From NCBI GenBank assembly GCA_002839375.1, contig PGXY01000014.1, forward strand, positions 1 to 47,049: a DNA stretch of 47,049 nt, written 5' to 3'. A model generated the notes under the pieces. The model saw only the letters and a program-made list of their open reading frames with translations. It did not search any database and had not been told where the DNA came from. The position numbers and the translations under genes are program-made. Of the stretch, positions 1 through 9,947 are shown one piece after another. This stretch comes from Spirochaetae bacterium HGW-Spirochaetae-1. GTDB lineage: Bacteria > Spirochaetota > UBA4802 > UBA5550. Every line of letters starts with the position of its first letter. Within the stretch, counting starts at the first letter, position 1.

Positions 1-47
1 GGGGAAATATATCATCTATTTTTGTTGATAAAACAACATAACAAAAA

Positions 48-87
48 GGCCGTCCAGAATTTTGTTCTGAGACGGCCCCCTTTTTTT
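48..87 (+). terminator. Intrinsic terminator of an upstream gene
   Basis: A GC-rich stem GGCCGTC (48-54) pairs with GACGGCC (71-77). It is extended by CAGAA/TTCTG around a five-base loop with one bulged A, and followed by CCC and a run of seven T. It would end a plus-strand gene lying before the window. A short A-run before the stem means it could also work weakly on the other strand. Confidence 0.85.
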
Positions 88-134
88 ATCCTGCCTTGTT
101 TCCAGCCATGGACAGATTAAAAACAATTACTGCG

Positions 135-159
135 CCTAAAATTTTAATTGCATTTTAGG
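135..159. other. 8-bp inverted repeat upstream of the ThiF-like gene
   Basis: CCTAAAAT (135-142) and ATTTTAGG (152-159) are perfect inverted arms around a nine-base loop, about 60 bases before the ThiF-like start. There is no T-run after it, so it is not an obvious terminator. It could be an operator or a chance AT-rich palindrome. Confidence 0.3.
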
Positions 160-220
160 TCACATCCATTCCTATTAATTTTATTTCAGGAATATTAGCA
201 ATATTAAAGGGATATGGAGA

Positions 221-946
221 ATGCTAACTGATAATGAATTGAACCGCTACAAGCGACAAATGGGTATCAATACCTGGGGACGTGACGGCCAGGAGAAACT
301 AAAGAGTTCCAAGGTATTCGTAGCAGGAACAGGGGGGCTTGGCGGACCGGTTCTATATTATCTAGCTTCGGCAGGCATCGGCAGGCTTTGTTTTTGTGAT
401 TATGATATCATTGACATTTCAAACCTGAACAGGCAAATACTGCACAAAACAGACCGCCTGGGTCTTTATAAAACCGAATCGGCTTTTCAAACTCTGCATG
501 ATATTAATCCTGAGATAGAATTGATTCCTCTGCAAAAAAAAATAACGACTGGAAATGTCCACTCCCTGGTTGGCGAAGCGGATATAATCGTTGATTGCCT
601 CGATAACTTTAATACGCGACAAATCCTGAACAGGTTTGCCGTTGAGAATAATATTCCCCTTGTCCATGGCGGCATTGCTGAATTTCAGGGGCAGCTGACT
701 TTCATATCCCCTCCTGAAACAGCCTGCCTTGCCTGTTTCCTCCCGGAAAAGGATGACAAAAAAAAACCCAATGTCATTGGCGCAACAGCCGGAATAGTAG
801 GATCTATGCAGGCACTGGAGGTTATAAAATACATTACGGGCCATGGCACATTGCTTAAAAATAAACTCTTGTTCTGGGATGGGCTTGATTCATCTATTGA
901 AACCATGCAGCTCACAAAAAATCCACGATGTAAAGTCTGTGGGTAA
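221..946 (+). CDS. ThiF/MoeB/HesA-family E1-like adenylyltransferase
   Basis: E1-like enzymes adenylate the C-terminal glycine of a small beta-grasp sulfur carrier (ThiS, MoaD) for thiamine or molybdopterin synthesis. At 241 aa this has the usual length for a stand-alone member. Seen: nucleotide-binding GTGGLGGP (36-43), acidic D60, the NLNRQ arginine-finger motif (68-72), the DCLDN metal/ATP motif (125-129), and a zinc tetrad made of CLAC (C169, C172) and CKVC (C237, C240). No cysteine lies between 172 and 237, so the crossover-loop cysteine of ThiF and Uba4 is absent; MoeB-type enzymes act without it. Start ATG 221 has a GGAGA site just before. No ThiS- or MoaD-like gene lies beside it in the window, so the substrate is unknown. 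Followed 24 bases later by a small membrane protein and recG on the same strand. Confidence 0.88.
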   Translation: MLTDNELNRYKRQMGINTWGRDGQEKLKSSKVFVAGTGGLGGPVLYYLASAGIGRLCFCDYDIIDISNLNRQILHKTDRLGLYKTESAFQTLHDINPEIELIPLQKKITTGNVHSLVGEADIIVDCLDNFNTRQILNRFAVENNIPLVHGGIAEFQGQLTFISPPETACLACFLPEKDDKKKPNVIGATAGIVGSMQALEVIKYITGHGTLLKNKLLFWDGLDSSIETMQLTKNPRCKVCG

Positions 947-970
947 AATATTTTTCATAAGGAGAAATGT

Positions 971-1279
971 ATGTCGATAAAAATTAAATTAATTGGATTG
1001 GGACTTGTTGTTGTTCTTGTTGCATCAGCATTTATTTATTTCCGGTATTTTTTTACATATGAACAGAGAAATATGTTCCAGAGAAAGATCGAAACAGTAA
1101 CCGGGCAAAATCTCTCCATAACCATTTTCGGTTTTGATGGAAGGATTATTCAGAAATGGACGGGTGTTCAGAAAATCACTTCAAGTAAGCCGGGAAACAA
1201 TTATACCTATTTTTACACGAGAGAAAATAAATATGTCCAGATTCCCAATTCAGTATGGTATATAGCTGAAGAGGAGTGA
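971..1279 (+). CDS. Small membrane-anchored protein of unknown function
   Basis: This 102 aa protein is not recognised. Residues 5-25 form one strongly hydrophobic helix after a lysine-rich N-terminus, and the remainder is polar with several Tyr and Thr. It should be anchored in the inner membrane with its C-terminal part outside, or be an uncleaved signal-anchor protein. An AAGGAG site lies six bases before ATG 971. The stop (1277-1279) is immediately followed by the recG GTG start, so the two genes are almost certainly cotranscribed and translationally coupled. That placement says nothing firm about function. Confidence 0.7.
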   Translation: MSIKIKLIGLGLVVVLVASAFIYFRYFFTYEQRNMFQRKIETVTGQNLSITIFGFDGRIIQKWTGVQKITSSKPGNNYTYFYTRENKYVQIPNSVWYIAEEE

Positions 1280-1280
1280 T

Positions 1281-3374
1281 GTGCTGAATATCGGAATTGC
1301 TTCCCTGCCCGGGATTGGCCCCAAAAAATCACAGATACTTAGAACCGATGCGGGAATTGAGACCGTTGAAGATCTAATTTACTATATTCCCCGCAGGTAT
1401 GTGGATCGTTCATCCTTTAAGGCAATTAAAGACTGTTTCGTGAATGAAATTGTAACAGTTTCAGGGGAAATCATCGACATCAAGGTTGCAGGACATAGGA
1501 AAAAATTTCTTGAAGTCTCAATCGATGATGGAACGGATTTATTGAAAGGTATTTTTTTCGGCGGCATGCAGTACTTCCAAAAGATTTTTTCAACGGGAGA
1601 TCATGTTCTGTTTTCCGGAAAAATCAATTTTTTTAAATACAAACAGATCGTTCATCCCGATTTCGATATCCTTGATTATTCATCCGGTTCCAAAGGGATT
1701 AATACGGGAAGAATTGTACCCCTCTATCCTTCCACCGAAGCATTGAAGAGTGTCGGACTGGACTCACGTGGATTCAGGAGAATAATAAAAAACGCCCTTG
1801 ATATTCACGCCCACTTAATCCGGGAAAACCTCTCGTCGGAAATTATTCAGAGGAATAATCTTCTCGATCTCGGAGAAGCGTTGCAGACCATTCATTTTCC
1901 CGATTCATTTCAGCAAGCCGAGGCTGCCAGGAAAAGACTGGCATTTAATGAATTATTTTTCCTGTTATTCTATCTTTCACTATCCAAAGAATACATTAAA
2001 GCCCACTATGAAGGAACCCATTATATTACCAAAAGAGGGCTCAGCGATGATTTTATAACAAGCCTGCCCTTCCCGCTTACCGGTGATCAACTGAAGTGCA
2101 TTGAGGAGATCCGGAATGATATGCTATCCCCTTATCCGATGAACAGGCTGCTTCAGGGGGATGTGGGATCAGGAAAAACGGTTGTAGCCCTGGCCGTGTC
2201 ACTTCTTTCCGTTGAGGCCCAATGCCAGGTCGCCTTTATGGCCCCGACAGAGGTCCTGGCGCTTCAGCATTTCCAGACAATCGTGAAACTGGTCCCCGAA
2301 CATGTACGGTGCGCCCTTCTGTCGGGCAGTCTGGGTCTGTCGGAAAAACGGACCCTCTATGAAAAGCTTGAGAACGGCAGCATTGATATTGTCATAGGCA
2401 CCCATGCGCTGATACAGGAATCCGTTGCTTTTAAAAATCTAAGACTGATAATCATCGATGAGCAGCACCGTTTCGGTGTCCACCAGAGAGCCCTGCTCAG
2501 GCGAAAGGGGAATGATGCTCATCTGCTTATTATGACGGCCACACCGATCCCCCGGTCATTATCAATGACGCTCTTCGGAGACCTGGATTTCTCATCGATA
2601 CGAACAAAACCGGCAAACCGTATTCCAATTAAAACCCTGGCATTTCCCGAGTCGCGTCTGCCATCAGTGTATAATTCTCTCAAAAAGTATATGGATCAGT
2701 CCAGGCAGATTTACTATGTTCTGCCCCTTATTGAAGAATCCGAAAAAATTGATCTGAAATCAGCACAGGAAGTTTTCAATCTTCTATCGCAAAAAATATT
2801 CCCGGATAAAACGATCTCCCTTCTTCACGGAAAAATGAAGTCTGCCGAGAAGGAACGGATTATGAACTCCTTCAGGGAGGGAAAGATCGATTTACTCGTT
2901 TCCACTACGGTAATTGAAGTCGGCATCGATGTTCCCAATGCCAGTGTTATGGTGATAGAACACGCTGAAAGATTCGGCCTCTCCCAACTGCACCAGTTGC
3001 GCGGAAGAGTCGGCAGAGGCGATCACCAATCCTTCTGTGTTCTCGTGTATCCCGATGATGTACCCGCTGAAAGTAAAAAACGGATTGATATTATGACTGA
3101 AACCGATGATGGATTCATCATTGCGGAAGAGGATCTTAAGCTTCGGGGAGCTGGACATATAACCGGCATTAAGCAGCATGGACATGATGCCGATTTTGAG
3201 TTCACGGATTTGATCAATGATATGGAAATAATTACTCATGCCAGGGTGGAAGTGCAGAGAGAAATGCAGAATATTCAGGACGTTGATAAAACACTGAACG
3301 CTATCAAACAAAACAGTTACGAACGGATACTGGACGGCATAAGGAAAAAGAGGATTCTTGAAATACTTTCTTAA
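1281..3374 (+). CDS. recG: ATP-dependent DNA helicase RecG
   Basis: RecG remodels stalled replication forks and branched DNA, driving fork reversal and Holliday junction migration. The length of 697 aa is normal for the family. Seen in order: an N-terminal wedge/OB-fold region (about 50-130), Walker A GDVGSGKT (293-300), Walker B DEQHRFG (393-399), motif III TATPIPR (419-425), a second helicase domain with the motif VI-like stretch QLRGRVGRG, and the C-terminal RecG region. The start is GTG at 1281, two bases after the previous stop, so translation probably depends on coupling to the upstream small gene, although GAGGAG within that gene's end can serve as ribosome binding site. No missing motif was noticed. 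Confidence 0.97.
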   Translation: MLNIGIASLPGIGPKKSQILRTDAGIETVEDLIYYIPRRYVDRSSFKAIKDCFVNEIVTVSGEIIDIKVAGHRKKFLEVSIDDGTDLLKGIFFGGMQYFQKIFSTGDHVLFSGKINFFKYKQIVHPDFDILDYSSGSKGINTGRIVPLYPSTEALKSVGLDSRGFRRIIKNALDIHAHLIRENLSSEIIQRNNLLDLGEALQTIHFPDSFQQAEAARKRLAFNELFFLLFYLSLSKEYIKAHYEGTHYITKRGLSDDFITSLPFPLTGDQLKCIEEIRNDMLSPYPMNRLLQGDVGSGKTVVALAVSLLSVEAQCQVAFMAPTEVLALQHFQTIVKLVPEHVRCALLSGSLGLSEKRTLYEKLENGSIDIVIGTHALIQESVAFKNLRLIIIDEQHRFGVHQRALLRRKGNDAHLLIMTATPIPRSLSMTLFGDLDFSSIRTKPANRIPIKTLAFPESRLPSVYNSLKKYMDQSRQIYYVLPLIEESEKIDLKSAQEVFNLLSQKIFPDKTISLLHGKMKSAEKERIMNSFREGKIDLLVSTTVIEVGIDVPNASVMVIEHAERFGLSQLHQLRGRVGRGDHQSFCVLVYPDDVPAESKKRIDIMTETDDGFIIAEEDLKLRGAGHITGIKQHGHDADFEFTDLINDMEIITHARVEVQREMQNIQDVDKTLNAIKQNSYERILDGIRKKRILEILS

Positions 3375-3425
3375 GAAAACATTTTATTTTCTTAAACAAT
3401 TATGATTCTTTCTTACCGTACTGGA

Positions 3426-4385
3426 TCAGTGGTCGATGCTGAGATTGCCTAAAAATCTTCTATACACACATTTCTGTGAAGAAGTAAACCACATATCACC
3501 CTTCTTTTTTAAAAGTTCTGCAGGCGTAATATGACGGTCATTTCCTGCTTTGATATTAACCTGATCCATTGCCTGGTTAAATTTCTTTTTTTGTTCAAGG
3601 TATCGGTTCTGGATTGTCTGCCTGATTGACTTGTAAAGGGTCATACTGTCAAAATCAAGCTGAAGAGTGTTGACATTTTCTTCATACCAGTTGAGAATCT
3701 TCTGCTTCAGATATTCATGAGGGATAAATTTTTTCGCTCGTCTGTCAGGCAGATAATAATAGCAATCTCCGATATGCTTCTCTTGAATATACGTTTGCAA
3801 AATATTGTGGATGGTTTCAGGTCCACAATGATAGAGAAGAAGGTGTTTATTCTCACCGGTTTCGAAAAAAGAAACCACATCTTCCATTTCCTTGATTATT
3901 ATGCGATCAATGAAATCGGAGTATGTATCAAGAATACCGTACTTCTTTTTCATAAAAATAATCATTGTTCTTTTAAGTTCTTCATCAAGCACGCTTGCTT
4001 CCAGGGGCTCCTGTATGAAGAAAAATGATCTGGATAATTTTTCCATATCCTGATCAAGATTTTCAAGGGATATGTCCATGATATAGGGAGCGCCGGTATT
4101 CCAGGGCTGGGTGCCCCTGACGCTGAAGGTCATTGTGTTATAAAGTCCGGGCTGAATCGGATTTTCCCTGTTCTCCTCTCCGCCGGATATGGCCGATGCC
4201 TGGTTGTCAGGCGAATCCAGTGCGGGGGAATCATCCTCTGCCACATCAAATTCATCTCCGTCTTTTTCATCGGCTGCGGTACTATCATTATCAGGAGGGG
4301 CCTCATCAGCATCGGCTAAATCCCCGAGGCCCCTGTATTCACCGTCATCTATATCTGAAAGTAAATCATCGATATCTTTCATCAT
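3426..4385 (-). CDS. Unknown protein with acidic disordered N-terminus
   Basis: This 319 aa protein is not recognised. The first 80-90 residues are very rich in Asp, Glu, Ser and Pro and are probably disordered. The remaining 230 residues are a mixed-charge, probably mostly helical domain with several Tyr and Lys, and no signal peptide or membrane segment, so it should be cytoplasmic. AAGGA lies just before two consecutive ATGs (4385 and 4382); spacing slightly favours the second. It sits 42 bases downstream of ftsH in the same direction and may be transcribed with it. The acidic-tail-plus-domain form could suit a protein-binding adaptor, but nothing in the sequence proves that. Confidence 0.75.
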   Translation of the reverse strand: MMKDIDDLLSDIDDGEYRGLGDLADADEAPPDNDSTAADEKDGDEFDVAEDDSPALDSPDNQASAISGGEENRENPIQPGLYNTMTFSVRGTQPWNTGAPYIMDISLENLDQDMEKLSRSFFFIQEPLEASVLDEELKRTMIIFMKKKYGILDTYSDFIDRIIIKEMEDVVSFFETGENKHLLLYHCGPETIHNILQTYIQEKHIGDCYYYLPDRRAKKFIPHEYLKQKILNWYEENVNTLQLDFDSMTLYKSIRQTIQNRYLEQKKKFNQAMDQVNIKAGNDRHITPAELLKKKGDMWFTSSQKCVYRRFLGNLSIDH

Positions 4386-4427
4386 CCGTCCTTTTTACGT
4401 AACGTAAAAGGGTTAAGCAATAGCATA

Positions 4428-6335
4428 TCACTCTTCTTTTTGATCCGACGGCGTTACGAGATCAATCTTTTTCCCGTTGGAAACGGGCGGAAGTTTTTCT
4501 CCTTTCATTACCAACTTTATTTCTTCCGAATCGAGAGTTTCCCGTTCGATGAGATACTCGGCCATTTCTTTAAACGCCGTCATGTTCTGCTCAATCATTT
4601 CTTTGGCCTCGGCGCGGTTTTTTTCTATTATGGTTTTTACCTCTTCGTCAATTGCCGCGGCAGTGCCTTCACTATAATCACGGTGCTGGGAAATCTCCCG
4701 TCCGAGAAATATCTGCTCGTTCTTTTTTCCGAATGTAAGGGGACCCATCTTTTTGCTCATGCCCCATTCACAGACCATTCTTCTCGCAATATCCGAGGCT
4801 CGTTCAATGTCATTGGATGAGCCCGTGCTGACTTCTCCAAATATCAGTTCTTCCGCTATATGACCGCCGAAGAGGTGTTTTATCTGGTTAAGCCAGTATG
4901 ATTGCGTATGTATATGCCTGTCTTCTTCGGGAAGAGACATGGTGAGTCCCAGGGCTCTTCCACGGGGAATGATCGTCACCTTGTGAACAGGATCCGTACC
5001 AGTCAGCATTCCAAGGATGGTGTGCCCCGCTTCATGATAGGCGATTACCTTCTTTTCCCTTTCATTAATGAGCATGGATCTCCTTTCGGGCCCCATAAGG
5101 ACTTTATCCTTTGCCTCTTCCATCTCTTCCTTGTTCACACGCTTTTTATTTTTACGTGCTGCCAGGAGAGCGGCTTCATTTACCAGGTTGGCCAGATCTG
5201 CACCGGTAAACCCCGGCGTGCCTCGTGCGATTATCTTGAGGTCGACCTCTTTTGAAAGGGGTATTTTCTTTGTGTGAACAGCAAGGATTTTTTCCCTGCC
5301 TTTTACGTCGGGATTGTCAACAACAACCTGACGGTCAAAGCGGCCGGGACGCATCAGGGCCGGATCGAGTACATCGGGTCTGTTAGTTGCTGCAACGATT
5401 ATTACACCTTCATTTGTTTCAAAGCCGTCCATTTCAACCAGGAGCTGATTGAGGGTCTGTTCACGCTCATCGTGACCGCCGCCAAGCCCTGCTCCGCGCA
5501 GCCTTCCCACGGCGTCAATTTCGTCGATGAATATGATGCAGGGAGCACTCTGCTTCCCCTGGTCAAAGAGATCGCGCACCCGTGAAGCTCCCACACCGAC
5601 AAACATCTCAACAAAATCCGAGCCGCTGATTGAGAAGAAGGGAACACCGGCCTCACCGGCTATTGCTTTAGCAAGAAGAGTTTTTCCTGTCCCCGGAGGG
5701 CCCATGAGCAGAACGCCCGTAGGTATTTTAGCGCCGATATTAATGAATTTTTTGGGCTCTTTCAGAAATTCGATTATTTCCTGAAGCTCAACTTTGGCCT
5801 CATCAACGCCGGCAACATCATCGAATGTTACTTTTGTCTTCATTTCAGGATTCAACTTGGCCTTGCTTTTACCGAAAGAGAGAGCCTTATTTCCCGTGGA
5901 CTGTATTTGCCTGATCATGAGAAACCAGATGAATCCGAAAAACAAAAGCCAGGGAAGAAAATTCAGAATTCCTTTCAGCCAGAAATTATCGTCGTCATCC
6001 TTGCCTTCCACAACGACATTGTTGCTCAGCAGGGTTTTAATGAGATTGGAATCTTCATAGGGGATTGATGTTTCAAAGTCATGTTTTTCAGTGCGTGAGC
6101 CGAATCCACGCGATTCGGGCTTTTCAGTTTTTATGGCGGTTTCTCGATAATATCCTATAATTTTCCGATTATTTTCAATAGTGATTTTACCAACTTCCTT
6201 ATTCTCGACTTTTTTTATGAAGTCGCTGTAATTGATAAATTTATTTGTTTTTCCCGACTGGTTGACCTGGAATATGGCCAGTATAAGCATTCCAATCAAC
6301 AGGAAAAGTGCAATCTGTTTTACAGTCTTGTTCAT
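4428..6335 (-). CDS. ftsH: Membrane AAA+ zinc metalloprotease FtsH
   Basis: FtsH is the membrane-bound, ATP-driven hexameric protease that removes misassembled membrane proteins and short-lived regulators. At 635 aa it has typical length. Seen: transmembrane helix 1 (about 7-24), an extracytoplasmic segment, helix 2 (about 120-143), Walker A GPPGTGKT (212-219), Walker B IIFIDEID (267-274), the second region of homology with the arginine fingers in MRPGRFDR (328-335), the zinc site HEAGH (434-438) and the third-ligand aspartate D509. An AGGAG site lies six bases before ATG 6335. It follows tilS by 82 bases in the same direction; the tilS-ftsH order is widespread in bacteria. Confidence 0.98.
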   Translation of the reverse strand: MNKTVKQIALFLLIGMLILAIFQVNQSGKTNKFINYSDFIKKVENKEVGKITIENNRKIIGYYRETAIKTEKPESRGFGSRTEKHDFETSIPYEDSNLIKTLLSNNVVVEGKDDDDNFWLKGILNFLPWLLFFGFIWFLMIRQIQSTGNKALSFGKSKAKLNPEMKTKVTFDDVAGVDEAKVELQEIIEFLKEPKKFINIGAKIPTGVLLMGPPGTGKTLLAKAIAGEAGVPFFSISGSDFVEMFVGVGASRVRDLFDQGKQSAPCIIFIDEIDAVGRLRGAGLGGGHDEREQTLNQLLVEMDGFETNEGVIIVAATNRPDVLDPALMRPGRFDRQVVVDNPDVKGREKILAVHTKKIPLSKEVDLKIIARGTPGFTGADLANLVNEAALLAARKNKKRVNKEEMEEAKDKVLMGPERRSMLINEREKKVIAYHEAGHTILGMLTGTDPVHKVTIIPRGRALGLTMSLPEEDRHIHTQSYWLNQIKHLFGGHIAEELIFGEVSTGSSNDIERASDIARRMVCEWGMSKKMGPLTFGKKNEQIFLGREISQHRDYSEGTAAAIDEEVKTIIEKNRAEAKEMIEQNMTAFKEMAEYLIERETLDSEEIKLVMKGEKLPPVSNGKKIDLVTPSDQKEE

Positions 6336-6417
6336 TATATTCTCCTAATGTGTACTCTCGTTTAAACCGGAGGGGAGCTGACAGGCGTGATTTCGAGTCG
6401 TAACTGTCAATATCATG

Positions 6418-7833
6418 TTACATTTTGCGAATAACAAGGATTTTATTTGAACCATCATTGATCATATGGTCAATGGAAATCCGGTTTTGAAATCCTGTGG
6501 TAAAACCTGTCATTACAGCGGCAATATGCGCGCCAAATATGAGTAAAGGGACACAATTCTTGCTTTCATTGTCAAGCTTCTTTTCAATAAAGAGTTCTTT
6601 AATTTTTTTTGTTCCCGATCCCAGATGTATCCTGTCGCCCTTTCTCCTGTTCCTGATATAGAATGTAGTGTCGTCGCTGCTAATTGTTACAAAAATATGG
6701 TTTTTGTCCAACCTGTTTTCTTCGAAATAGTCAAAATCCGAAAAAAATATCTCAACCTCAATTCCCGCTTCGGGAATCCCCAGTGTCCTGCAACCCGTTT
6801 CATCAATTTCCACGGGGTAGATCCATTGCTGTGATGAAGATAACGACTGTCCGGCTTTTTCAATCCTGATGAGTTTTCCCGCTTCACCGGGAAATTTTCT
6901 CATACGTATATCTCCGGTTTTATACAGGATCATATGCGATTTCCCCGTATTGTACTTCTTCCATATTTCATTCAGCATTCCCGAATTGACATAGGGGCCT
7001 GCATGACGTCTTATGACAGATGACAGCACATGGTTGAACAGAACCCGGTCGTCGTCAATTTTATACGTCGACAGGGTTATGCCTTCATTATCCTGCTCCA
7101 CGAGCTGACCGTAATTTTCAGCAATGAGCCTGTCGGTAAGTCTGATCTGCTCCCCGGCCTGCCTGCTCATTGTATGAAGAGAGTCCAGGAAGGCGGGATA
7201 TCTTTCCCGTATAACAGGAAGTATCACATTTCTCATGTGATTGCGGAGATAACCGTTGTCGGCATTTGAATCGTCATCTCTCCAGGAAAGACCATTCTCT
7301 TCCAGATAACGAACAATGTCTTCCGATGAAATTGTCAGTAGCGGCCGTATTATCATATCCCTCGAGGCATGAATCCCCTGCAGGCCGTGGATTCCCGTCC
7401 CGGACAATATCCGCATCATAAGTGTTTCAGCATTGTCGTTTTTGCTGTGGGCCGTTGCTATTTTCGTATAATGATAGCGGTCGGCCGTTTGCTGCGCCAG
7501 CGCATAGCGGATTTTACGCGCCTGTTCTTCAAAGGAATATCCGGGGTCACGCCGCTTTTTGAAATCAAACCTTTCGGGCATGAAGGGGATCTTATAAAAC
7601 CGGGCCCTTTCTTCAAGAAACTTTTCATCAAAATCCGATGCTTCACCGCGCATAAGATGATTCAAATGAAATATGCCCAGTTCGACATCAAGGATATCCC
7701 GCAGCCCGGCCATTAGATGGAGCATCGCCATTGAATCCTTTCCTGCCGAACAGGACAGGAGTACCCTGTCTCCGGAAGCAAGGAGATGTTCTCCTTCGAC
7801 AAAATTAATTACTTTTTTTATAATATCATGCAT
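6418..7833 (-). CDS. tilS: tRNA(Ile)-lysidine synthase TilS
   Basis: TilS attaches lysine to C34 of the CAU anticodon of a minor tRNA-Ile, switching its reading from AUG to AUA; it is normally essential. The PP-loop is SCSAGKDS (27-34), a SAGKDS version of the usual SGGxDS. The N-terminal ATP-pyrophosphatase domain continues to about residue 220, with HSKNDNAETLMMR matching the conserved HxxDDxxET region. A middle substrate-binding region and a C-terminal TilS domain follow, with a run like RNRRKGDRIHLG near 390-405. The length of 471 aa is normal. ATG 7833 was chosen; GGGAAGAG upstream is a moderate ribosome binding site. Divergent from the mutase gene at 8187. Confidence 0.95.
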   Translation of the reverse strand: MHDIIKKVINFVEGEHLLASGDRVLLSCSAGKDSMAMLHLMAGLRDILDVELGIFHLNHLMRGEASDFDEKFLEERARFYKIPFMPERFDFKKRRDPGYSFEEQARKIRYALAQQTADRYHYTKIATAHSKNDNAETLMMRILSGTGIHGLQGIHASRDMIIRPLLTISSEDIVRYLEENGLSWRDDDSNADNGYLRNHMRNVILPVIRERYPAFLDSLHTMSRQAGEQIRLTDRLIAENYGQLVEQDNEGITLSTYKIDDDRVLFNHVLSSVIRRHAGPYVNSGMLNEIWKKYNTGKSHMILYKTGDIRMRKFPGEAGKLIRIEKAGQSLSSSQQWIYPVEIDETGCRTLGIPEAGIEVEIFFSDFDYFEENRLDKNHIFVTISSDDTTFYIRNRRKGDRIHLGSGTKKIKELFIEKKLDNESKNCVPLLIFGAHIAAVMTGFTTGFQNRISIDHMINDGSNKILVIRKM

Positions 7834-7980
7834 GTCAGCGGCTCTTCCCTGTGTGATAAATTATCTTTACCGCCAGGTCATGAATAAATCATATTTCATG
7901 CGGTTATTTTCTGTCTATTATAATTTTTTAATGTTCCGGCATTCATATTTTATATATATTACATGAGTTGATGTATACAT

Positions 7981-8062
7981 TATGGGCACTTATAAAAATT
8001 AGGTTTTCCAATGTTTGCGACCACAAGGGAACAGTCATATAATTAATATACAGGTTCCCTTA
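7981..8062 (-). repeat. TA-flanked structured repeat, copy A (shortened)
   Basis: Read on the minus strand this starts TAAGGGAAC and ends GTGCCCATA, like copies B (15453-15568) and C (28126-28187). It keeps the AAGGGAAC/GTTCCCTT hairpin arms and the CCAATGTTTG spacer. It lacks most of the large hairpin present in copy B, keeping a single AAAAATTAGG-type arm. It lies in the 353-base tilS-mutase divergent space (7834-8186), in which I see no gene; the rest of that space is AT-rich and could hold promoters for both genes. Confidence 0.75.
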
Positions 8063-8186
8063 TTGTAATAACAGGAAAAAGTGTTGCAATTGTTATGGGT
8101 ATTTCAGGATCATCTCTTTTTAACGGCCGCATTGAATTGTTGCTTAAATATTTCTTTTTTTCGTCAACCATGCATGAGGTACTGTA

Positions 8187-9938
8187 ATGAATCAGGAGAT
8201 TTCTGATCATATCAAGGATTGGACCAGGAAACCCTTTGACAGGGAAACCATCGATGAAATTCAATCGCTTGTTGACACTAAAAATGAAACGGAACTTATA
8301 GACAGATTTTACACCCATCTGGAATTCGGCACCGGCGGTCTTCGCGGTATTATCGGTGCAGGAACAAACCGTGTGAACGTCTATACCATAGGCATGGCAA
8401 GTCAGGGCCTGGCTAATTACATTATCGCCAACCAGGGGCAAAGCAAGGGCGTGGTTATAGCCCGCGATTCCCGTAGAATGTCCGATGTTTTTGCCAGAGA
8501 AACAGCGGCCATCATGGCGGCTAACGGCATAAAGGTCTATTACTTCAATGACATAACCCCCACCCCGCTTGGCAGTTTCGCCATTCGTGAATACGGCGCC
8601 ATGGCCGGGGTCGTCATAACGGCCAGCCATAATCCACCCGAGTACAACGGCTACAAAGTGTACTGGGAAGACGGCGGCCAGATCGTTCCTCCCCATGATA
8701 AAAATATCATTGACGAGGTAAAAAAAATCCATTCCATCTCCGAGATCAGGCGCATGGACTTTGACACCGGCGCTGCCGGGGGCGTTATTACCGTCATCAA
8801 TAACGAAATTACCGAATCATATATACGGCAGCTAGAGAAGTATACTCACCGTACGTCCACCAGTTCAGATATTAGCATCGTTTATTCACCCCTTCATGGC
8901 AGCGGATATTCCGTCATCCCGGAAGTGCTTCGCCACTTCGGTTTCAACAACATTCATCTCGAGGAAAAGCAATCCATACCCGATGCCGATTTTTCCACGG
9001 TCAAGTCTCCCAATCCCGAGGAGAAAGAGACCATGTCGCTGGCCATAGAAATGGCTGAAAAAATCGGGGCCGATATTGTTCTGGCCACCGATCCCGACGC
9101 GGACCGCATGGGAGTCGCTTTCAAGGACTCTTCAGGGAATTATACCCTTATCAATGGAAACCAGATAGGAACAATGCTTGAATACTACATTCTGGCGAGA
9201 TGCCGGGAAGACAGCACGCTGCCCGCCGGCGCCACGGTCATTAAGACCATAGTTACAACGGAGCTTCAAAGAGAAGTGGCATCGAGTTTCCAGTGCGGAA
9301 TCATTGATGTCCTTACGGGATTTAAATGGATAGCCGCCAGGATGAAGGATTTCGATGCGGATAATTCACGAACATTCCTTTTCGGCGGCGAAGAGAGTTA
9401 CGGATACCTCCCTGTTCCCTTCGTGAGAGACAAGGATGCCGTGAGTTCATGTTATTTTTTCGCGGAAATGACCGACTGGCTTAAACGGCAGGGAAAAACT
9501 CTTCACAATCTGCTCGATGAAATATATTTGAAATACGGCCTGTACCTGGAAGACCTGCATTCCCTCACCCTGAAAGGAAAGGATGGACTGGAAAGAATAC
9601 GAGATATCATGAAAAGCTTCCGCCAGGCGCCGCCCAAGGATTTTGGCGGCAGAGCCGTAAAGGAATTCCGTGACATCAAATCGGGAACCGTAACGAACCT
9701 CATTACCGGCGATGAAACAATCCTCACCGACCTGCCCTCATCCGATGTACTGCAGTTTTTATTCGTCGACGGAACAGTTATAACCATGCGCCCATCGGGG
9801 ACAGAACCGAAAATCAAGTTCTATTTCAGTGTCAAGAAAAAGACTTCGCGGGGAATGCTGAAAGAGGACAAGGCTGATCTCTATACACAGATTGACATGC
9901 TGAAGAAAGAACTGCTGGCCAAGGTGGAATCGATGTGA
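8187..9938 (+). CDS. Phosphoglucomutase/phosphomannomutase (alpha-D-phosphohexomutase)
   Basis: Interconverts hexose 1- and 6-phosphates through a phosphoserine, feeding glycogen, nucleotide-sugar and envelope sugar synthesis. At 583 aa it matches the longer PgcA/PGM2-like group. Seen: GTGGLRG near the N-terminus (48-54), the active-site TASHNP with the phosphorylated Ser147, the Mg-binding DPDADR (302-307), the sugar-binding GGEESYGY (400-407) and the C-terminal phosphate-binding RPSGTEPK. GAGG lies seven bases before ATG 8187. Substrate (glucose or mannose) cannot be fixed from sequence; GGEESYGY resembles the glucose-type group. It converges on ybeY with only nine bases between stops. Confidence 0.93.
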   Translation: MNQEISDHIKDWTRKPFDRETIDEIQSLVDTKNETELIDRFYTHLEFGTGGLRGIIGAGTNRVNVYTIGMASQGLANYIIANQGQSKGVVIARDSRRMSDVFARETAAIMAANGIKVYYFNDITPTPLGSFAIREYGAMAGVVITASHNPPEYNGYKVYWEDGGQIVPPHDKNIIDEVKKIHSISEIRRMDFDTGAAGGVITVINNEITESYIRQLEKYTHRTSTSSDISIVYSPLHGSGYSVIPEVLRHFGFNNIHLEEKQSIPDADFSTVKSPNPEEKETMSLAIEMAEKIGADIVLATDPDADRMGVAFKDSSGNYTLINGNQIGTMLEYYILARCREDSTLPAGATVIKTIVTTELQREVASSFQCGIIDVLTGFKWIAARMKDFDADNSRTFLFGGEESYGYLPVPFVRDKDAVSSCYFFAEMTDWLKRQGKTLHNLLDEIYLKYGLYLEDLHSLTLKGKDGLERIRDIMKSFRQAPPKDFGGRAVKEFRDIKSGTVTNLITGDETILTDLPSSDVLQFLFVDGTVITMRPSGTEPKIKFYFSVKKKTSRGMLKEDKADLYTQIDMLKKELLAKVESM

Positions 9939-9947
9939 TAGCGCCCT

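Noticed and set aside
7981-8062. Possible tRNA or small RNA in the tilS-mutase space
   Set aside because: The structure matches the dispersed repeat family and lacks any tRNA cloverleaf.
8043-8732. Minus-strand open frame of 229 codons inside the mutase gene
   Set aside because: Fully covered by the plus-strand phosphohexomutase with intact motifs; its sequence has no domain and it runs into repeat copy A.
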